Shown: positions 1-10,175 of the stretch, one piece after another | Layout of the letters: each line of letters starts with the position of its first letter | How positions within the stretch are numbered: position 1 is the stretch's first letter | Assembly (NCBI RefSeq): GCF_963678635.1 | Contig: NC_087064.1 | Location: 57,854,338-57,918,337 of the forward strand | Source: Symsagittifera roscoffensis | Taxonomy: Eukaryota > Xenacoelomorpha > Acoela > Convolutidae | Length of the DNA stretch: 64,000 nt | Direction of reading: 5' to 3' | Notes under the pieces: model-generated | What the model was told of the DNA's origin: nothing | The model's input: only the letters and a program-made list of their open reading frames with translations | Databases searched by the model: none | Program-made: the position numbers and the translations under genes

Positions 1-1
1 A

Positions 2-347
2 GAATCTATCTCGACTCATGATCCGGATGCGAGTAGGCTCTCGTTTTCAGCTTTTCTCATGCCTTTTCTCTTGTACCTTTCGGGAGTTGTAAAAATCACA
101 AACGAGGTGGTGAATTACTTCAAAAGTTCCGAAAATGAACGGTCATATGCGACAGATGAATTGAAAAAGAAAAACGAGCAATTGGCTTTACATTATGCTC
201 AAATTTCTAAATGTTTTAAGCAGATGCACAATGTGTTGTCCGATTTCCCGAGTACTGCTTACCAGAATCAAAATGCAGAATTGTTCATTTTGCAGTTGAA
301 AAATTGTTTCACTGATTTGCGGAACGAGTATAAAGCTCTATCGAAAA
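2..347 (+). CDS. PPP1R21: PPP1R21 (KLRAQ motif) protein, internal exon, 5' end outside the window
   Basis: The open frame from base 2 resembles the middle of PPP1R21, the stretch just before the segment that reads HYSQKAAIEHEL in the human protein. PPP1R21 is a coiled-coil subunit of the FERRY complex, a Rab5 effector that links early endosomes to mRNA (established knowledge). The translation is helical and rich in charged residues (KSSENERSYATDELKKKNEQ), as expected for that region. The exon ends at 347 before a consensus donor gtgagt, in phase 1. The next exon at 12826 completes the codon to Asn and continues with residues that match the family, so the two belong together across a 12.5 kb intron. 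A good acceptor-like tract also ends at base 50, so the true 5' edge of this exon may be 51 instead of upstream of the window. Confidence 0.82.
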
Positions 348-408
348 GTGAGTATTTGTTGAATTCAACCATTTATTGGCTTTTACCGAAGTTATTTAGG
401 TGATACTA

Positions 409-721
409 CAGTGCTGATTTAAATTATCCGGACAAAATGAACAAAATTTGAATTTTCAAACAAGTTTTTCTCAAATTGGGTTTAGATTAGACAAGAAATG
501 AACAGAGCAAAAGTTGTTTAGAATTTCATCAGAATTATTATGGTGCAATTTTTTCTTCGAAATTATCAACCAAAACTTTAGCCCAAAAATGGGTCATTTT
601 GGCTTTTTTCATTTAATCAAGAATTACGCTGAAACTACTTTGTTATTTGATGAAGAATATATATCACAAGACTCCTCTTACACAGCTCAAGAAAGTTGTG
701 GAAAGGTTAAATCTCCAAAAG
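409..721 (+). repeat. Left arm of the inverted-repeat element
   Basis: This arm pairs with 5274-5588 in opposite orientation, with only scattered mismatches over about 313 bp. It lies about 60 bp after the PPP1R21 donor site. Small open frames inside it are not genes. Confidence 0.8.
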
Positions 722-1406
722 TTTGAGTAAATTGTTTTAAATTTGTTTTTAAGCAAAGATTTTGGGTTTTATATAGTAAAAATACCCTTTCTTGAGTAAA
801 AATACCCTTCTAAAATTTTTGCTCATACAGGTTTTTAGAAAGAAAGAAAGAAAGAAAGAAAGAATATATTTTTCCTTTTATAAACAATATATCAGCATAA
901 TTAAATTTTCCACATTTAAAGCAGGAACGGATAGACAACGGGACCTGTTGGTCCACTAAAAGTCTACCCTTCTATTCAAATGAAACATCTCTAATGAAAC
1001 AAATCAAATTAAACAATACGAGCAAATATATTTTTATTTAAATACAAAAGCTACAGCTCGTGAAAAAAAAAATTATATCTATTTATAAATTTATGTTGAC
1101 ATTAACTAACTACTGAACTTAACAGTACTAAACTTAACAATACTTCCAGGGCGCTGTAATATTATATGTATAATTTTTTTTTTATTATTATTTTTTTTTA
1201 AATTTTTTTTTTCAAGTTTTTCGAAAAAAATAAGTGAGAAAAATCCAAAAAAAATCAAAAAACCTCGATATCTCGAAAACTAGAAGGATTTGGGAGGTCA
1301 TTTGTTTACACTAAAAAGCTGATATATAGCTGGTAGTCCTGTAGCATGCAACCAACGGGTATGGGTTTTAATTTGTTTTTTTTTTATAAGCCAAATATAT
1401 GTTTCA
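722..1406. other. Non-coding remainder: tetranucleotide run and probable LINE 3' tail
   Basis: No gene is visible. A (GAAA)n run of about seven units lies at 837-864; read on the minus strand it is a TTTC tail and could mark the 3' end of the retrotransposon that is coded leftward from 5228. The sequence gtaaaaataccctt occurs twice in tandem near 776-809. The remainder is T-rich and A-rich low-complexity sequence that could be LINE 3' untranslated region. Confidence 0.45.
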
Positions 1407-2954
1407 CTAATTCATGGTTTTGTACCAGGTATATTTTAAAAGAATGGTAAATTGCCGAAATTTCTGAAAAAGAATTTTTTTGACGTGTGCAGGTATCAAA
1501 TTCAGAACCCGCAGCTTATTAAAAAGTTTACAAGCGCGATATCGAATCGAGAAGCGCTCAATTTTGCGTTTACAAAATGGTTCGAACAGAAGGCTGCTAT
1601 CAGAATTTCTAGTAGCTCTTTTTGCATTTTGAAAAACAAATAAATCCTTCAGAAAGCTATCATTATGAACACCAATAACTGATTTAAGAACAAATTTTAA
1701 TAGCTCATAGAGATGATACTCATAAACGGTTAACAAACTATATTTTTCAAAAATATCATTACTACGATCTCGACGTTTTCTGAAAAAAATGAATTTGAGG
1801 ATTTTCTTTTGTAAAACATTAAGTTGTTCCAGCTGCGAATAGCTGCAACATCCATAAATTAAAATGCCATACTGGAGAATGGGAACGACATTGCTACTGT
1901 AGTATTCGATCATTTGAGACCTCGGCACGTAGTGCCTTAGCTTTGAAACTATACCGCATTGTTTACTAAGTTTCTTTTTGACGAAATCGATATTACTTTT
2001 AAAAGAAAATTTGGAGTCTATGTAAATGCCTAAATATTTACAAACAGGTTTCGTATTTATCGAGCAAGAGTTTAACTGAAATAAATGATTGGAAGCACTT
2101 AACTTTACATTCATTTGAACTGTTTTGGATAGGTTAATCACCAATTTATTTGCATGTAGCCAGTTATTTAAAGACGTCATGTCTTTTTGAACGTCAATTA
2201 TTTGACAACCTATTGATGTTAGATTCGTATCGTCTGCGAATAGCAAAACTTCCGATGTTTCGCATGCTTTAGGGAGGTCATTTATATATAATAGAAAAAG
2301 CAAGGGACCTAAAATTGAGCCTTGTGGTACACCACATTCTATTTTACTCCAGCTAGATGAAACACCATTTACTACAACTCGCTGTATGCGATTACTGAGA
2401 TATGAGCTCAACCATTTTAAACAGTTACCCCTAAACGCATACATATCCAATTTGTATAGCAAGATATTATGGTCAATAGTGTCAAAAGCTTTCTTCAAGT
2501 CAAGGAAAAAACTAAAAATTTCATTCGAAGAAGGATACATTCTAATTCTTTCGGTAAGTTCAGCAAGTGCATCAATTGTGCTATGCTTATTACGAAAACC
2601 AAATTGTTTTGCATAAAAGAGAGAAAAATTCTCTAAGTAAGAATAAATACGGTTATACATAATGCGCTCATAGATTTTACTCCAAACAATTAAAAGTGAA
2701 ATTGGTCTATAATTGTTCTCATCAAGTTTTGATCCTTCTTTATGAAGCGGCAGTACTTTCGCTTTACAAAGTTCTTTAGGAAACACGCCTTTTGTGAATG
2801 ATAAGTTGATTAAGAAGCTTAGATATGGTGCCACGACTTTCGCTGAAGTTTTCACAATAAGGTTACTGATGTTATCATCACCGGACGAGCTTTTATTATC
2901 TAGGTAATTTAGGACTTTAAAAACTTCTGTTTCGCATGTTTTTTTCAGAAGCAT
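1407..2954 (-). pseudogene. LINE reverse transcriptase domain (3' part of broken ORF2)
   Basis: The 515-residue frame carries the reverse transcriptase blocks in order: LDENNYRPISLL, QFGFRNKHSTIDALAEL, FLDLKKAFDTIDH with the first catalytic Asp, CGVPQGSILGPLLFLLYIND, then LLFADDT with the catalytic Asp pair. After the thumb there is the C-terminal tail common in invertebrate LINEs (RNSDSSLLFEPFCKRKIERF). The catalytic residues are all present, so the RT domain itself is well preserved. The frame opens downstream of a frame change and a stop that cut it off from the endonuclease, so I class the whole ORF2 as broken. There is no ribonuclease H domain. Confidence 0.9.
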
Positions 2955-3223
2955 GGAATATGGAACATATTCAACGTTAAACCTATCAACATTAGGAACA
3001 TCATTTTGAAGTCCTTTTCCAACTGTGGTGAAAAATTAGTTAAATTTTTCAGCAACATCTCTGTCTGTTGCATTATCGTTTTCATCAATGCATGATTGCA
3101 ATGGAGAAATCTTGCTGTTTTTGTTACTTTTACCACTGATATCGTTTAAAACTTTATATGTCTGCCTTGAGTCTCCTATACAGTTTTTGAATTTATTCCA
3201 ATAATAATTCTTTTTAGATAATT

Positions 3224-4222
3224 TTATTTCTTTCTTAAACTTCTGAACGTTTGAAGCAGTTGATTATTATTCTGATTCAACTTCCATTTTTTGTGTGCAT
3301 TATTTCGCTTTGTTCTAAGGTTTTTAAGTTTATTTGTGTACCAAGCGGGTTGCTTTGTGACCAAATTTTTCTTGGTTTTTAATGGTGCAAACATACTCAA
3401 TACCTCTTCGAAAGATTTTGCGAACAAATTGAAAGCTGCATCTGCATCATTCATTTCAAAAATTACTATTTTATGTGAGGCTAATTTACTTTCCGCAATT
3501 TCTAAAAATTCTTCAACTTGGCTCCGACTTTTTAGGAATGATGTATCGCGAAACGGAATTTCATTATTAACAATTTGACACTTTATGACCCATTCCAAGT
3601 GTATTGGATAATGATCTGATAAATGTTCACTATTTAGTACCATTGAATGAGGTTCAGTTAAATTGTCGAAAATGAAATGATCCAAACAAGTTGAAGAGGT
3701 GGCTGTAACGCGAGTTGGTTCACGACCGTTTATCGAAAAACCATTTGAATGAATACAATTTAAATAATTTTGGCTCAGTAAGTTATCAGGTATTATATCA
3801 ATGTTAAGATCACCACAAAGAATGAACGGATGATTTGCACTTTTTGAATTTTCCAAAAACTCATCAAGCCTATCAATGAATTGCATTTTGTTCGATTTTG
3901 GTGGGTTATAAATCACACATAATGAGAATTTATAGCCATTTTTTAAGATATCGACCGTTAAGCTTTCTTCTGAAAATGAATCAAGTTGATTCAGCAAGCA
4001 GCATGTGTTTCTTGCTTGGATCATTACACCACCACCTGGTGTTTCGCGATTTTTTGTAAAATACTGATTATAACCATTGATTAACCAGCTTTCACTTGGA
4101 TCATTTTTTGTTAACCAAGTTTCCGTTATACAAATTATATCAGGTGGAGACTCAAGGCTTAGAATAAGTGCTTCCAATTTGTCGAAGTGGGGTTTTAAAG
4201 ATCTTATATTTAAATGTAGCAC
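3224..4222 (-). pseudogene. LINE AP-like endonuclease domain (5' part of broken ORF2)
   Basis: The 332-residue frame is an exonuclease-endonuclease-phosphatase fold endonuclease of the type that nicks target DNA for LINE insertion. Visible motifs are LHLNIRSL near the start, IICITETWL with the metal-binding Glu, GGGVMI, CGDLNIDI, SSTCLDHFIF and LSDHYPIHLEW at the end of the domain. All expected catalytic positions look intact. The frame then runs into the linker and stops at SLRKK; the linker continues in another frame, which shows a single-base-type frame disruption just upstream of the reverse transcriptase. Confidence 0.88.
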
Positions 4223-4316
4223 CGAAACTTTGGAATTTTCAGTTTTATTAATTCAAGTACTGTTATTCTGTGAAATATTTGGTTTTTAATTAACGACATT
4301 AACATCACTAGATTGT

Positions 4317-5228
4317 TTACGATCCTCCTTTATCTCCTGCCTCGTGGAAAACACTTTGGAAGCAATTCATCACATCTTGAAATCTGTATTTCAAGGAACT
4401 CCCGCCTTCATAAAGTCCATCGATACGATATAGTCGCTCGTCTGCCTTCCATACATAATGGATTACACTTTCTCGGGTCCACGCAGATTTAATTCGGCAA
4501 TCACTCTTCATCATTTTTATGAAATTGACACGAGCCTTTGATAAGTCTTCAAAGACGCTTATATTTTTCAAACCTTCTTTATCTGCCATCTTTTTTTTGT
4601 TTCGCAGCAAGTTGATTTTGGCGATTCTTCTGGCGAAACGAACGATAATTGGTTTGCCTCTATTTGATCGAGATGGCAATCGATGGGCTATTGAGATATC
4701 TGACGCTCGCACATTTGCACCAATATCATGAGAAATCTCCACTACCTTCGCTATTGTTGTATCAAAGTTCTCACGATTATTCTCCCCTTCCAAACACTCG
4801 GGGATTCCTAGAATTCTTAGGTTATCTCGTCGATTATATGATTCAAGTTTTTCTGCTTCAGATAAAGTCCTAAGATAGCTGACATTCGCCTGAGATGCTA
4901 TTTCCATTTTGGAGGATGAGATGATTTCCTTCTTCATGTTGTTTATTGCGGACTCAACAGCGACGTTGATTGCATTCATTAGTTGCGCTTTGATTTGCTC
5001 TACAAGGCTGGGTATCAACAACTTCATTGACTCTTCAATGGTATGCTTCAGCTTCCCAGTCACATCGTCCTCTGAGTTTTCTTCGTCACATGGGCTCAGT
5101 ACAATATTTGGCCGTTTTGGTGTTGGTTTTGATACTGGAGTCTGATCATGATACCTCAGTCCCGGCACATCTGTGTTTCTCTCAATTGAAATATCATTTG
5201 CATCAGTAGCATCACTAATCGAATCCAT
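4317..5228 (-). CDS. LINE ORF1 protein, coiled coil plus RNA-binding region
   Basis: The frame is intact at 303 residues. It has an acidic N-terminus, a long heptad-like helical stretch at roughly residues 58-135 (for example MKLLIPSLVEQIKAQL), then SYNRRDNLRILGIPE, followed by AHRLPSR and KPIIVRFARR. These motifs are typical of LINE ORF1 proteins of the type that trimerise through a coiled coil and bind the element's own RNA as a nucleic-acid chaperone. It lies 94 bp upstream of the endonuclease frame on the same strand. It shows no internal stop even though ORF2 is broken. Confidence 0.85.
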   Translation of the reverse strand: MDSISDATDANDISIERNTDVPGLRYHDQTPVSKPTPKRPNIVLSPCDEENSEDDVTGKLKHTIEESMKLLIPSLVEQIKAQLMNAINVAVESAINNMKKEIISSSKMEIASQANVSYLRTLSEAEKLESYNRRDNLRILGIPECLEGENNRENFDTTIAKVVEISHDIGANVRASDISIAHRLPSRSNRGKPIIVRFARRIAKINLLRNKKKMADKEGLKNISVFEDLSKARVNFIKMMKSDCRIKSAWTRESVIHYVWKADERLYRIDGLYEGGSSLKYRFQDVMNCFQSVFHEAGDKGGS

Positions 5229-5273
5229 CTGCCCTCTCTGAAACTATTTAATAAGTTTATCACAAGAATTAGG

Positions 5274-5588
5274 CTTTTGGAGATTTAACCCTTCTAGAAC
5301 TTTGTTGGGCTGTATAAGAGGCTTCGTGCGATATATATTCCTCATCAAATAACAAAGTAGTTTCAGCGTACTTCTTGATTAATTGAAAAAAGTCAAAATG
5401 ACCCATTTTTGGTGTAAAATTTTGGTTGAGAATTTTGGAGAAAAAATTGCACCATAGTAATTCTGATGAAATTCTAAACAGCTTATGTTCTCTTTACTTT
5501 TTGTCTAATCTTAACTCAATTTGAGAAAAACGCGTTTGAAGTCTTAAAAGTTTTGTTCGTTTTGTCCGGATAATTTAAATCAGCACTG
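5274..5588 (-). repeat. Right arm of the inverted-repeat element
   Basis: This is the inverted partner of 409-721, ending CAGCACTG before TA. The boundary with the retrotransposon's presumed 5' untranslated region is at about 5274. Confidence 0.8.
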
Positions 5589-5783
5589 TATTCTTGCTTT
5601 TGTGCATTTTTTTCATGCTCAATATTTATTTCACGCTAACTTATAAAGCTTACGTCGCTCATTTTTTGGCGACTTGACTAATCAAGCTCACTTTGACAAA
5701 TGAAGCTCACTGATTCCTTTTTGACGCGGAACTCAAATTATGCCTATCTAAAGTATTTTCTAAACTTTCACTACCACTCTGTA

Positions 5784-6219
5784 TTAAGCGCCGATGAACG
5801 TTGTGAAGACAGTTATAAAGGTCTTTATTTTTTTTAGGATCAAATTTAATTTTTTTGCGGTTTCACTTCTGATTTCTTTTAGGTTCAGTTTATTTCCTTT
5901 GTTGAAAGGAAGGCAAACTCCACTATGGAATAGCAAAAGTGTACCGGTCACGAAAAACCTGATGGACTTCTAGTTTCGAAACTGTAATCAAACTGTTTTT
6001 AAAAATCAAAGATCTTCAATGCCATATATATTTTTTGAAATTCAAACGTTGAGATTTTTTCAAAAAACAAGTCAATATATTTTTTCTGTTTCCGTCCATT
6101 CATTGACTCTTTTCGTTAAGTTTTATTTTTAAGGTTCAAAAAACTAAGGTTCAGTCTGTTTTTTCTTTCTGCTTACTTGAGCTCATTACTCTTTTCCAAC
6201 TGTCTGTTGGCTATGTTTT
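5784..6219 (+). repeat. Interspersed repeat family A, copy 1
   Basis: This copy starts near gatgaacgttgtgaagac, has the conserved core aaggcaaactccactat at about 5910 and ends with ctgtctgttggctatgt. The same order of blocks recurs at about 14.9, 28.1, 33.4, 40.7 and 63.2 kb in this window. No protein is coded. It could be a SINE or a non-autonomous DNA element; I see no clear terminal repeats. Confidence 0.7.
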
Positions 6220-8559
6220 AAAACGATGCAATTTTTGTTTTTCTTTCTGGAAAATGTCTCGCGCTCATTTGATTTTTTGGCGTTGGACCTTTGATTTCTT
6301 TCTAATTTCCGATCAAATTGCTTTGCTAAAAGGAGGGTAAATTCTAATTCTCAGATTTCTCAGTGAAATAGAAAATTATCTTTCTCTAATTTGGATAGAT
6401 TTATGAAAAAAAGCTAATTACAAAAGGTTCATGGAGTTGAAAGATCTCTGAGGTGATATATTGTTTTTTCGAAAGTTGAAACTATTTCTAGAAAGTCGTT
6501 TTTCTTCAGCTTTCTTGATTTCACTTCCAATATTCTGTTGGCTATGTTTTGGCAGGTTCGATTTATCTTCTGATCCAAAAATTATTTCAGACTTGTTGAA
6601 GATCAGTCGTAGCATCAGAGTTTTGCCCTGAAATGAGCAGTTTTGTAATAAGTACACTAAAAGTAGTGTTATCCATGCAACATACTCACTTTTGGCCGTT
6701 CTGTTGCTTTTTTACATTTAATCTGGAGGACTGGGATCTAATCCAGGAGTTTCGCGGTCTTTTTGCATGCGTTTTTGTTAGGCCCTTATCTGTCTCAGGA
6801 AAGTCTTATTTAGTTTCTAGCGTCGTTTGACTTACGAAATTGCTATTTTGGCTTCCACTAAAAGTATTTAGTTTTTGCAAATTCCAAATAAATCGTAAAT
6901 TTGAACTCAGATGAAAATCTCTCTCAATTTGGCTTTTTAATAGTATGAGTCCCCAGTGCAATGAACAAATGGCTTTTTAGTCCTGTTATCTCAAATTGGC
7001 TTCGATTTGTTGATAATATATTGATGATAAAGTTTTACTGAAAATGAAAATGCTTTGAGTTGATGCAGGACATTTATTCTGTTCCTGAATAATTTTATAT
7101 AAAATCAGTCCTTTCCTCAGTTCATCAATGCGCGCTGCTTAAGCTTGCGATAAAAGACGTTATCAAACCGTAGATTTTGTTTCCTTAGAAGAAATTGTCT
7201 TACAAAATCAGATTAGCTTGCGATTACTTCTTGACCTTTTACGCTTGCGACTAGGCAAGTTTTGTCAAACTGAAACATTTTTCCCTGTCAGGAACAAAGT
7301 CAGTTAATAATTAGATTGCTAGACTTCTAATCAGATAAGATAAGCTCCTTAGTCCTCATATTTGGCGCAGAGGTAACCTCTGCGATAAGTCAGGCAGCAC
7401 CTAACTGAAAATTTTATGCTTCGAAAAAATTTTACAGCCGCATATCGTTTCTGTTTAGTTTTTGCCAGCTTTTTGCATTAGCAGGGTCTTCTTAAAAAGA
7501 AATTTCATTTTTTTAAAAATTTTTTTGAAATATAGAACAATTTTTTGATCTGATTTTGCCATATCGCTTTCCTTTAAGTTCCAAAAAAATGAATTGAGCG
7601 TTGTGTTAATTTATTTTTAACTACGTGATGCCCATTGAAAGAAGTAAAAATTGAAATTTAAACTAAAATTGTTTAAGAAAATTGTGACATCAATTTAAAT
7701 TTTTCCGAAACTATTTAAATTTTTTTTTTAGAAATTTAAATTTTTCTTCAGTCTGTTTTGTAGCAGTTTTTCTGCCAATTTTGGAAACTTTTCGCAATTT
7801 TGTGAAAAGAATTCCTAAGCTATTTTTTCAAGCATATCTATTGCATCAAGCATATCTATTCATCAAATTTTTCGTGAAAATTTAGATTGTTTGCTTTTTC
7901 CACGGAACTGTGAAATGTGAAATTAATTATCAGGAGTAAACTCTGTACTTTGGCGTCGAATCGAATACCGCAGGAGCAATTGAATTTTTTTTTTCAATTT
8001 AATTTGCTCAATTTAAATTAAAATTTTTCATTTTGCGTCAGTGGGCTCATATTTTCACATTTAAATGAATTGAAATTTAAGTGAAAATTTAAATCAATTT
8101 GAATTGATTTTTTGAATGGATATAACCAACCGCTTAACTATGATTACTTCGCAAGCGTTATCAAATTGGAATATAACTTTTAGGGTTAACAACAAATTCA
8201 ATTGAAGCAGTTGGCATTTCTGTTCTGATGGAATATCTGGTCAACAGAGATAATCTATTCGTTTTTTTTTGAAACATGTATTATCTCCTTTTGTTTCGCT
8301 TTTTATTTATCATATTTTAAAGGTGTTTTTGGCATATATGATTTGACTGATGTTATATCTGTTTATTTTTTTTCATTATTGGTCATTTGAAGGACCGAAA
8401 AAGTCTTAAATTTATTCGTACTTCCGGAGGGGGTTGTGGAACTTTTCGTCGAACTCAAAGTTTTTATTGCTCAAAATTGTTTTTTATGGCTGAGCAGTCG
8501 TCTACCCAAGTGTACTCAGTTTCCGCTCGATGAATTATGATTTCATTACTTTTTACAGT
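6220..8559. other. Intronic sequence without recognisable gene
   Basis: This is part of the PPP1R21 intron. A lone copy of the family A end block (attctgttggctatgtttt) lies at about 6530-6555. The rest is T-rich and A-rich sequence, with stretches of repeated aattt and aaatt near 7600-8110. Short open frames here have no recognisable protein content. Confidence 0.5.
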
Positions 8560-8920
8560 TGCGAGAGCAAGTGTCTTGTAATCGGGAACTAGAATTTTTT
8601 CTGTAAACAAATTTTCTTACAAGAAATTGACCTTACTTTGTTACTGAACCCTAACAACTTCCAGGTGACTTCCACTTGGACTGGTGGTAACCCGGTTAAT
8701 TTTGCATCCCAATGTCCGGGGTTAAAGTCCCGGGGAGACCTTGGTTTTTTCTAGTGTATTTGAAATTGAAAGTTTTTTTCCGGTAAAAATTGATTAGTCG
8801 GATTCTCGTATGTCTGCTCAAGTTTTGTCGGCTAAGGTGCCAGATCACGGATTTTCTTGTACCGTAAGTAAGTATAATGATAATTGCAAGTGTTTTCAAT
8901 TGTAGTTTCACTTTTGTTCT
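8560..8920 (+). repeat. tRNA-like composite repeat (family E/B)
   Basis: The block gagcaagtgtcttgtaatcgggaactag at 8567-8594 is followed about 100 bp later by a tRNA-like block. In it, tggactggtggtaac resembles a Pol III A box and ggggttaaagtccc resembles a B box. Copies with the same spacing lie near 19.3, 21.9, 48.0, 53.7 and 55.2 kb. It is not a functional tRNA gene: no cloverleaf with a matched acceptor stem can be drawn. Confidence 0.65.
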
Positions 8921-9119
8921 TGAAGCTTTTAAATTTTAAAGTTTTTTTAACTTTTAAAGTTTTGTTAAGTTTTTGAGTTTTTTTAAAAAAGTTTCATTTA
9001 AAGCTTAAGTCATTTTACTTTCGGCTCAATTGGTTTCTCCTCAAAGATTGTCGGCCTCGTTTCTGCTTCGTAAGTTTTGTTGCGTTGCTCATTTAAAATT
9101 CAAATTTTTTGCTTGGCAT

Positions 9120-9720
9120 AATAAATTAGAGTTCCTGTTCCATGAAAATCGGTATGTGAAAATGTATGGGATTGGTTTTTTTAAATTTTATTGAGACGCT
9201 GTTGAAAATTTCAGTTTTTTTAAAAAAATGTTTTGGTTTTTTCTCATAAATTTACCTACCGATTTCTATAAAAGGTTACCAATCAAAAGATCGCCCGCTT
9301 ACCAGCGTGCCTGCAGAATCCCCTAGCCTCTTCTTACTTTCCCCACTGTCTGGAATCTTCGAAAAAGTCTGTTGGGGAGTTTTTTTCAAAATATTTAGGT
9401 TTTTGTTTAAGAAACTATCTCCCCAAATATAAGATTTTGAGTTCAACGGATAGAAGGATATGTGGGAAGCTCCCCTGCATAAACGGCTACGCCCAATTTT
9501 TTTCAGCAAAAAGTTATGGCCCTCGGTATACTAACTTTTTTTTGTGCTTTTTTTGGCTTTTTCGAGAACCCCTCTTCCAATCTGAGGTACTGGATTCAGC
9601 CCAGAGCAGACTGGGAGATGCTCCCATGCATTTGCGACATCGCCCATTTTTTTTAAAAACAAAAAATAAGGACCTCGGAAAAGTCTTTTTTTTTCAGTAA
9701 AACAAATTCCAAAAATGTAA
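9120..9720 (+). repeat. Interspersed repeat family C with internal about 150-165-bp units
   Basis: This copy begins gaaaatgtatgggattgg. It contains recurring blocks of the type aaaactatctccccaaat, agattttgagttcaa, gtgggaagctcccctgcat, gctacgccca and agttatggccctcgg. The same blocks occur at 24.0-24.5, 36.0-36.7 and 37.2-38.0 kb. No coding role is seen. Confidence 0.65.
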
Positions 9721-10175
9721 TAAATTCAGCATCAGTAAAACAAATTCGAACATTATTAAGCAGTTATCTCCAGCTTTATCTAGACATCTAGTTGTCTTTT
9801 ATCGAGACATACGAAAGTTTTGGGTCACCTGTTTTTTTTAACGTTTTTCATTTTTTTCCGAAATTATTCTTAAATGTTTGTGTTGCTTTGCCTCTGAGTT
9901 TAACACTGGCATTTGGGTTTCTCAGAATTTTTCTTCAAAATGAAATGCCTTCAAGAAAAACGTATAAATTGACTGGATGTTTTTAGTAATTTTAAATGAA
10001 CGAAGTGATGATTTTTTTGAGGAAAAGACTCTTCAAGACCTATAAAAGCTCTAACAACTACAATGCTCCACTTAAGATGTCTTTAATTGCTCTAACAGTA
10101 TCCGTACAGTACGGCGTAAGGTGTTTTTCCGTGATCAAAGACATCACAAAAAATGCAAATTGAACCTCGCTTTGG
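9721..10175. other. No recognisable feature
   Basis: This is intron sequence between repeat family C and the decayed retrotransposon. The last part (about 10030-10175) may be the eroded 5' part of that retrotransposon, but I see no convincing endonuclease motif. Confidence 0.4.

Larger units (their letters stand above)
1407..5228 (-). mobile_element. Non-LTR retrotransposon (LINE) with ORF1, endonuclease and reverse transcriptase, CR1/Jockey-like, defective
   Basis: Reading leftward from 5228 there is an ORF1-type protein, an apurinic-type endonuclease and a reverse transcriptase, in the order usual for LINEs of the CR1/Jockey group. The endonuclease and reverse transcriptase would normally form one ORF2. 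Here they are separated by a frame change close to 3240 and by an in-frame stop at about 3036, so this copy cannot make an intact ORF2 protein. The element lies inside a PPP1R21 intron in antisense orientation and between the two arms of an inverted-repeat element. The clade is inferred from general motif style; a phylogeny would be needed to place it. Confidence 0.88.
409..5588. mobile_element. TA-flanked element with about 313-bp terminal inverted repeats, interrupted by a LINE
   Basis: Bases 409-721 and 5274-5588 are inverted copies of each other, with scattered mismatches. The outer ends read CAGTGCTGATTTAAATTA on the left and the complement on the right, and each is bordered by the dinucleotide TA (407-408 and 5589-5590). 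A CAGTG-type end with a TA target duplication is typical of Tc1/mariner-type elements and their non-autonomous derivatives. Homology between the arms stops at CTCCAAAAG on each side, and the interior holds a minus-strand non-LTR retrotransposon. No transposase frame is visible. Either a long-armed MITE was hit by the LINE, or two solo copies lie head to head; the exact TA-bounded ends favour the first. Diverged single arms of the same family recur at about 26.5, 27.0, 33.2 and 40.4 kb. Confidence 0.75.
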
